A DNA stretch of 7,878 bases. It comes from Candidatus Bathyarchaeota archaeon B26-1. GTDB lineage: Archaea; Thermoproteota; Bathyarchaeia; Bathyarchaeales; B26-1. Below the pieces are notes generated by a model. That model had not been told where the DNA came from. It worked only from the letters and a program-made list of their open reading frames with translations, and made no database searches. Where the stretch lies: the NCBI GenBank assembly GCA_001593925.1, contig LUCD01000057.1, forward strand, positions 1-7,878, written 5' to 3'. Positions 4,795-7,878 of this stretch are shown piece after piece. Within the stretch, counting starts at the first letter, position 1, and every line of letters begins with the position of its first letter. A program made the position numbers and the translations under genes.

Positions 4795-4807
4795 AAAAAA
4801 CTTTTAG
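4795..4807 (+). promoter_or_regulatory. possible TATA box of the helicase gene
   Basis: AAAAAACTTTTAG lies about 50 bases before TTG 4851 and is the best A+T-rich match. A small inverted repeat, TAGAGG (4810-4815) with CCTCTA (4825-4830), falls near the predicted transcription start. Confidence 0.3.
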
Positions 4808-4850
4808 GTTAGAGGTTGCTCTATCCTCTAGGTTCTGGACGGTCGGCGGG

Positions 4851-7730
4851 TTGACAGAGACTCTAGGGAACGCCTTCGATTTGCTCTCGAAGCCCATCAG
4901 GAGGTTGATTGAGGAGAGGGGCTTCGAGGCTCCAACTGATCCTCAAGAGAAGACCATACCGAAGATACTCGAGGGCAAGAACGTCCTCTTGATCTCGCCG
5001 ACCGCTACCGGTAAGACGGAAGCCGCGATTCTGCCCATCCTAGACATGCTCATAAGGATGCCTAGGAGAGAACACGGGATCAAAGTTCTCTATATAACTC
5101 CGCTGAGAGCGCTCAACCGCGACATGCTTGAAAGGCTAGAGTGGTGGTGCAACAACTTAGACTTGAGACTGGCCGTTAGGCACGGTGACACGAGCGTAAG
5201 GGAGAGGACGATCCAGTCTAAGAGCCCCCCAGACATCCTCATAACCACGCCGGAGACCCTGCAGGCGATAATGGCAGGGTGGGTCATGCGGAGGAACCTC
5301 CAAGCCCTCAAATGGGTGATCATCGACGAGGTCCACGAAGTAGCCGACAGCAAGCGTGGAAGCCAGCTCTCCCTAGCCTTGGAGAGGCTCCGGATAATCG
5401 TCGGGAGGGACTTCCAGATAGTAGGTCTCTCCGCGACGATAGGTAGTCCCGAGAAGGTGGCGCAGTTCCTCGTCGGAGACGGGAGGAACGTAGAGATCGT
5501 GAGGGTTTCGGTAGCCCGCATGATGAACATAAGGGTTGTCTTTCCGAAGCCCAAGCCCGAAGACTTCGAGTTCGCGTCGGTGATCTACACCCATCCGGAG
5601 GTTGCGGCCCGCCTCAGAGTGATACGCCAACTAATTGAGAAGCATAGGTCCGTCCTCCTCTTCACGAATACGCGGGCAATATCGGAGGTCTTGGCGAGCA
5701 GATTCAAGGTCTGGGACATGAACTTCCCGGTCTCGATTCATCACGGTTCCTTGGCGAAGCCCTCAAGGATAGCGGCTGAGAGAGGATTGAAGAACGGCGA
5801 ACTCAAAGGGGTTATCTGCACATCTTCACTTGAGCTGGGAATCGATGTGGGTCACATCGACCTCGTCATACAGTACATGAGTCCTCGGCAGGTTACGCGT
5901 CTCATCCAACGTGTTGGGAGGAGCGGCCACAGGCTTGGGAGGATGGCCAAGGGAATAATCATAACGATGGACCCCGATGACACTCTTGAGGCTATGGTTA
6001 TAGGGCGTAGAGCATACCGGGAAGAGCTGGAGCCGGTCGCCATACCTGAGAAGCCCTACGACGCCTTGGCACATCAGATAGCGGGCCTCCTGATGAGGAG
6101 GAGACGCCTCAACTTCCACGAGATATACGAGACGTTCAGGAAGTCCTACCCGTACCGAAACCTGACACTCGAAGACGTGAAGCGCGTCCTAGAGTACATG
6201 CACACCCGTTTCCCCAGGCTCGCATGGGTCTCATTCGAGGATATGGTTGTGATAAAGCCCCGTAGAACGAAAGCCCTCTACACGTACTACTTCGAGAACC
6301 TCTCGATGATCCCGGATGAGAAGCATTACCTCGTCATGGACCGTTCATCGGACACTCCAGTAGGCATACTCGACGAGGCCTTCGTAGCGGAGTACGGGAA
6401 CCCCGGCGTCAAGTTCATCATACGTGGAAGCCCCTGGCAGATAGTGAGCATATCCTCTGACAAGATTTATGTTCGGCCTGTCGACGATCCTACAGGGGCG
6501 ATCCCGAGCTGGGTGGGAGAGGAGATACCCGTCCCCTTCGAGGTCGCCCAAGAAGTCGGCTCCATAAGGAGGCTGGTGGAGGAGGAGTTAAAGAAGGGGT
6601 TGGAGCCTCCAGAGATCGCGGCTAAGCTCGCCGAGGTTTACCCCTCAGATAAAGAAACGATTCTGAGGGCGATACGCGAGACTGTTGAGAACGTGAAGCT
6701 CAGCTACCCGGTTCCAACAGATCGGCGGATAGTCGTTGAGGACTGGGAGGACTTCGTGATTCTACACGCCAACTTCGGCTCTTTGACGAACAGGTCTTTA
6801 GCCCAGCTCTTAGGCCACATCCTCTCGGAGGAGAAGGGATACGCCGTCGCTGTTCAACACGACCCCTACAGAATATTCGTCAGGACCGTGGGCGCCTTCA
6901 GGTCTGAAGATGTAATCGAGATTATGGAGAGGCTGAAAAGTTCCCCTGACGAGGTCATCCGCGAAGCCTTAACTAGGGCAACCGTAAAGACGGGGATATT
7001 CAAGAGGAGGATGATCCACGTTGCTAGGAGGTTTGGGGCTTTGAAGAGGTGGGTGGACTTCAGCAACATCAGCCTCCGAAGCCTACTCCAGAGCTTTGAG
7101 GGAACAGTGATCTACGACGAGGCTCTGAAGGAGACGTTCACGAAAGACCTAGACGTCGAGAACCTCCTGAAGGTCTTCAGGATGCTGAGAGCGGGGGAGA
7201 TCGAGATAGTGAAGATCGAGACTGGGGGAGAGGCCACCCCCATAGCCCGCCTTGGAATAGAACGGGTCAGCATGAAGACCGACCTCATACCCCCAGAGAG
7301 GATGAAGCGCATCCTCATCGAGTCGGCTAGGGTTAGGCTCCTAGCCGAGACCTTCACCTTCGTATGTACGAACTGTTGGGGCTACGTCGAGATGGTTCCC
7401 GTGAAGGACCTCCCAGAGAGACCTGTCTGTCCAAAGTGCGGTTCAGACAGGATCGGTCTCCTCCAAGTCGAGGAGGATAAGGTCTTACCCCTCGCTGAGA
7501 AGAGGGGGGAAAGGCCGACCAAGCAGGAGCGGAGGTTGAAAGAGAAGGCGTTAAAGACTGCTAAGCTCATCTCCAAGTATGGCAGGCTTGCAGCTATAGC
7601 CTTAGCTGGAAGAAAGCTCACAGTGAGCGACTGTGAGAGGATACTTTCCGAGGAAAACGAGCTCTCAGACCGTTTCTTCGAGCTCATAATAGAGGCTGAA
7701 CGTAACGCTCTTAAGAGAAGGTTCTGGTAG
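4851..7730 (+). CDS. Lhr-like superfamily 2 ATP-dependent helicase
   Basis: This 959-residue protein is a DNA/RNA helicase of the Lhr family, linked to nucleic-acid repair, replication stress or RNA handling in archaea. Its motifs are in order. The Q motif is PTDPQ (28-32). Walker A is SPTATGKT (49-56). Motif Ib/II is DEVHEVADSKRGSQ (159-172), the Lhr form of the DEAH box. LSAT is at 193-196. Motif V is SSLELGIDVGHIDLVIQ (325-341). Motif VI is QRVGRSGHR (353-361). A winged-helix region follows at roughly 390-540. The Lhr-specific DEAD/H-associated domain starts near 626 (VEDWEDFVILHANFG). A zinc-binding site follows at C839, C842, C860 and C863. The basic C-terminus is helical. TTG 4851 is chosen because the family N-terminus starts here, although the ribosome-binding site is weak. 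Length is usual for Lhr. The biological role of this copy cannot be fixed from sequence. Confidence 0.93.
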   Translation: MTETLGNAFDLLSKPIRRLIEERGFEAPTDPQEKTIPKILEGKNVLLISPTATGKTEAAILPILDMLIRMPRREHGIKVLYITPLRALNRDMLERLEWWCNNLDLRLAVRHGDTSVRERTIQSKSPPDILITTPETLQAIMAGWVMRRNLQALKWVIIDEVHEVADSKRGSQLSLALERLRIIVGRDFQIVGLSATIGSPEKVAQFLVGDGRNVEIVRVSVARMMNIRVVFPKPKPEDFEFASVIYTHPEVAARLRVIRQLIEKHRSVLLFTNTRAISEVLASRFKVWDMNFPVSIHHGSLAKPSRIAAERGLKNGELKGVICTSSLELGIDVGHIDLVIQYMSPRQVTRLIQRVGRSGHRLGRMAKGIIITMDPDDTLEAMVIGRRAYREELEPVAIPEKPYDALAHQIAGLLMRRRRLNFHEIYETFRKSYPYRNLTLEDVKRVLEYMHTRFPRLAWVSFEDMVVIKPRRTKALYTYYFENLSMIPDEKHYLVMDRSSDTPVGILDEAFVAEYGNPGVKFIIRGSPWQIVSISSDKIYVRPVDDPTGAIPSWVGEEIPVPFEVAQEVGSIRRLVEEELKKGLEPPEIAAKLAEVYPSDKETILRAIRETVENVKLSYPVPTDRRIVVEDWEDFVILHANFGSLTNRSLAQLLGHILSEEKGYAVAVQHDPYRIFVRTVGAFRSEDVIEIMERLKSSPDEVIREALTRATVKTGIFKRRMIHVARRFGALKRWVDFSNISLRSLLQSFEGTVIYDEALKETFTKDLDVENLLKVFRMLRAGEIEIVKIETGGEATPIARLGIERVSMKTDLIPPERMKRILIESARVRLLAETFTFVCTNCWGYVEMVPVKDLPERPVCPKCGSDRIGLLQVEEDKVLPLAEKRGERPTKQERRLKEKALKTAKLISKYGRLAAIALAGRKLTVSDCERILSEENELSDRFFELIIEAERNALKRRFW

Positions 7731-7739
7731 GCGTAAAGG

Positions 7740-7748
7740 AGATATAAC
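7740..7748 (+). promoter_or_regulatory. possible TATA box of the methyltransferase gene
   Basis: AGATATAAC lies about 45 bases before GTG 7791, directly after the helicase stop. It suggests a separate promoter, though read-through from the helicase is also possible. Confidence 0.35.
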
Positions 7749-7776
7749 CGTTTGTGGAATCTAAATGGATGGTATT

Positions 7777-7781
7777 GGAGG
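7777..7781 (+). promoter_or_regulatory. Shine-Dalgarno of the methyltransferase gene
   Basis: GGAGG lies nine bases before GTG 7791. It supports that start; no in-frame ATG, GTG or TTG was found between it and the gap. Confidence 0.6.
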
Positions 7782-7790
7782 CGAGCGCGA

Positions 7791-7878
7791 GTGTTCATCT
7801 CACCCTTTGTAGCGTCGCCCATACCAGTCGTCAAGAGAATGCTGACCTTAGCGGAACTGAAGCCGAACGAAATCCTCT
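7791..7878 (+). CDS. class I methyltransferase, aKMT-like, 5' part only
   Basis: The first 29 codons read from GTG 7791 to the window end. The peptide includes FISPFVASPIPVVKRMLTLA and ELKPNEIL. This matches the N-terminus of small archaeal S-adenosylmethionine methyltransferases related to the crenarchaeal protein-lysine methyltransferase aKMT ('PFV.TP..VV.RML.LA.....D..YDLG.GDGR'). The segment is the lead-in to the SAM-binding glycine motif, which lies beyond the window. Such enzymes methylate lysines on chromatin and other proteins, but many relatives have no known substrate. The gene follows the helicase by 60 bases on the same strand with its own TATA-like box. The family is likely; the substrate is unknown. 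Confidence 0.65.
   Translation, partial: MFISPFVASPIPVVKRMLTLAELKPNEIL

Noticed and set aside
5090..5554. 154-codon minus-strand frame inside the helicase gene
   Set aside because: It is antisense to conserved helicase motifs and has low-complexity Ser/Leu/Thr content typical of a shadow frame.
1..7878. CRISPR array, integrase gene, rRNA or second tRNA
   Set aside because: I looked for spaced repeats, tyrosine-recombinase motifs and other cloverleaves and saw none.

Overview
The window is archaeal. Diagnostic genes are a two-repeat TATA-binding protein, an archaeal-type signal peptidase with a Ser/His/Asp active site, a large Lhr-type helicase, and the start of a methyltransferase that resembles the crenarchaeal aKMT family. 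The tRNA gene does not encode CCA, and TATA-like boxes lie upstream of several genes. The aKMT-like N-terminus, with frequent AGG/AGA arginine codons and GTG/TTG starts, suggests a probably thermophilic member of the TACK (Thermoproteota-like) lineages. That placement is inference.

The window has two unlike halves. Positions 1 to about 2180 are an A+T-rich mosaic of accessory DNA. In order it holds the truncated C-terminal part of a PadR-like winged-helix gene (1-125), decayed coding scraps (about 275-542), a membrane-anchored GH99-like glycosidase (542-1555) whose C-terminal tail looks frameshifted, the 3' tail of an IS transposase on the minus strand (1607-1768), and two small ribbon-helix-helix (RHH) DNA-binding proteins (1795-1950 and about 1985-2248). 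A 16-bp perfect palindrome lies between the two RHH genes. The block ends at the 3' end of a tRNA-Thr(CGT) gene (2184-2258, minus strand), a classic landing site for integrating elements. No integrase and no second copy of the tRNA 3' end was seen.

From about 2260 onward the DNA is G+C-richer and carries housekeeping genes: thiL (thiamine-phosphate kinase, +), tbp (TATA-binding protein, -, convergent with thiL), a signal peptidase I (-), an Lhr-like helicase (+, divergent from the signal peptidase), and the 5' end of an aKMT-like methyltransferase (+, cut by the window end). These are mostly separate transcription units rather than one operon.

No clearly new multi-gene system is visible. The most interesting points are the tRNA-linked patchwork island with its orphan RHH pair and operator-like palindrome, the RHH reading frame that runs antisense through the tRNA gene, and the tbp promoter region, which carries two tandem TATA-like 9-mers plus a third TATA-like box, as if TBP might regulate itself.
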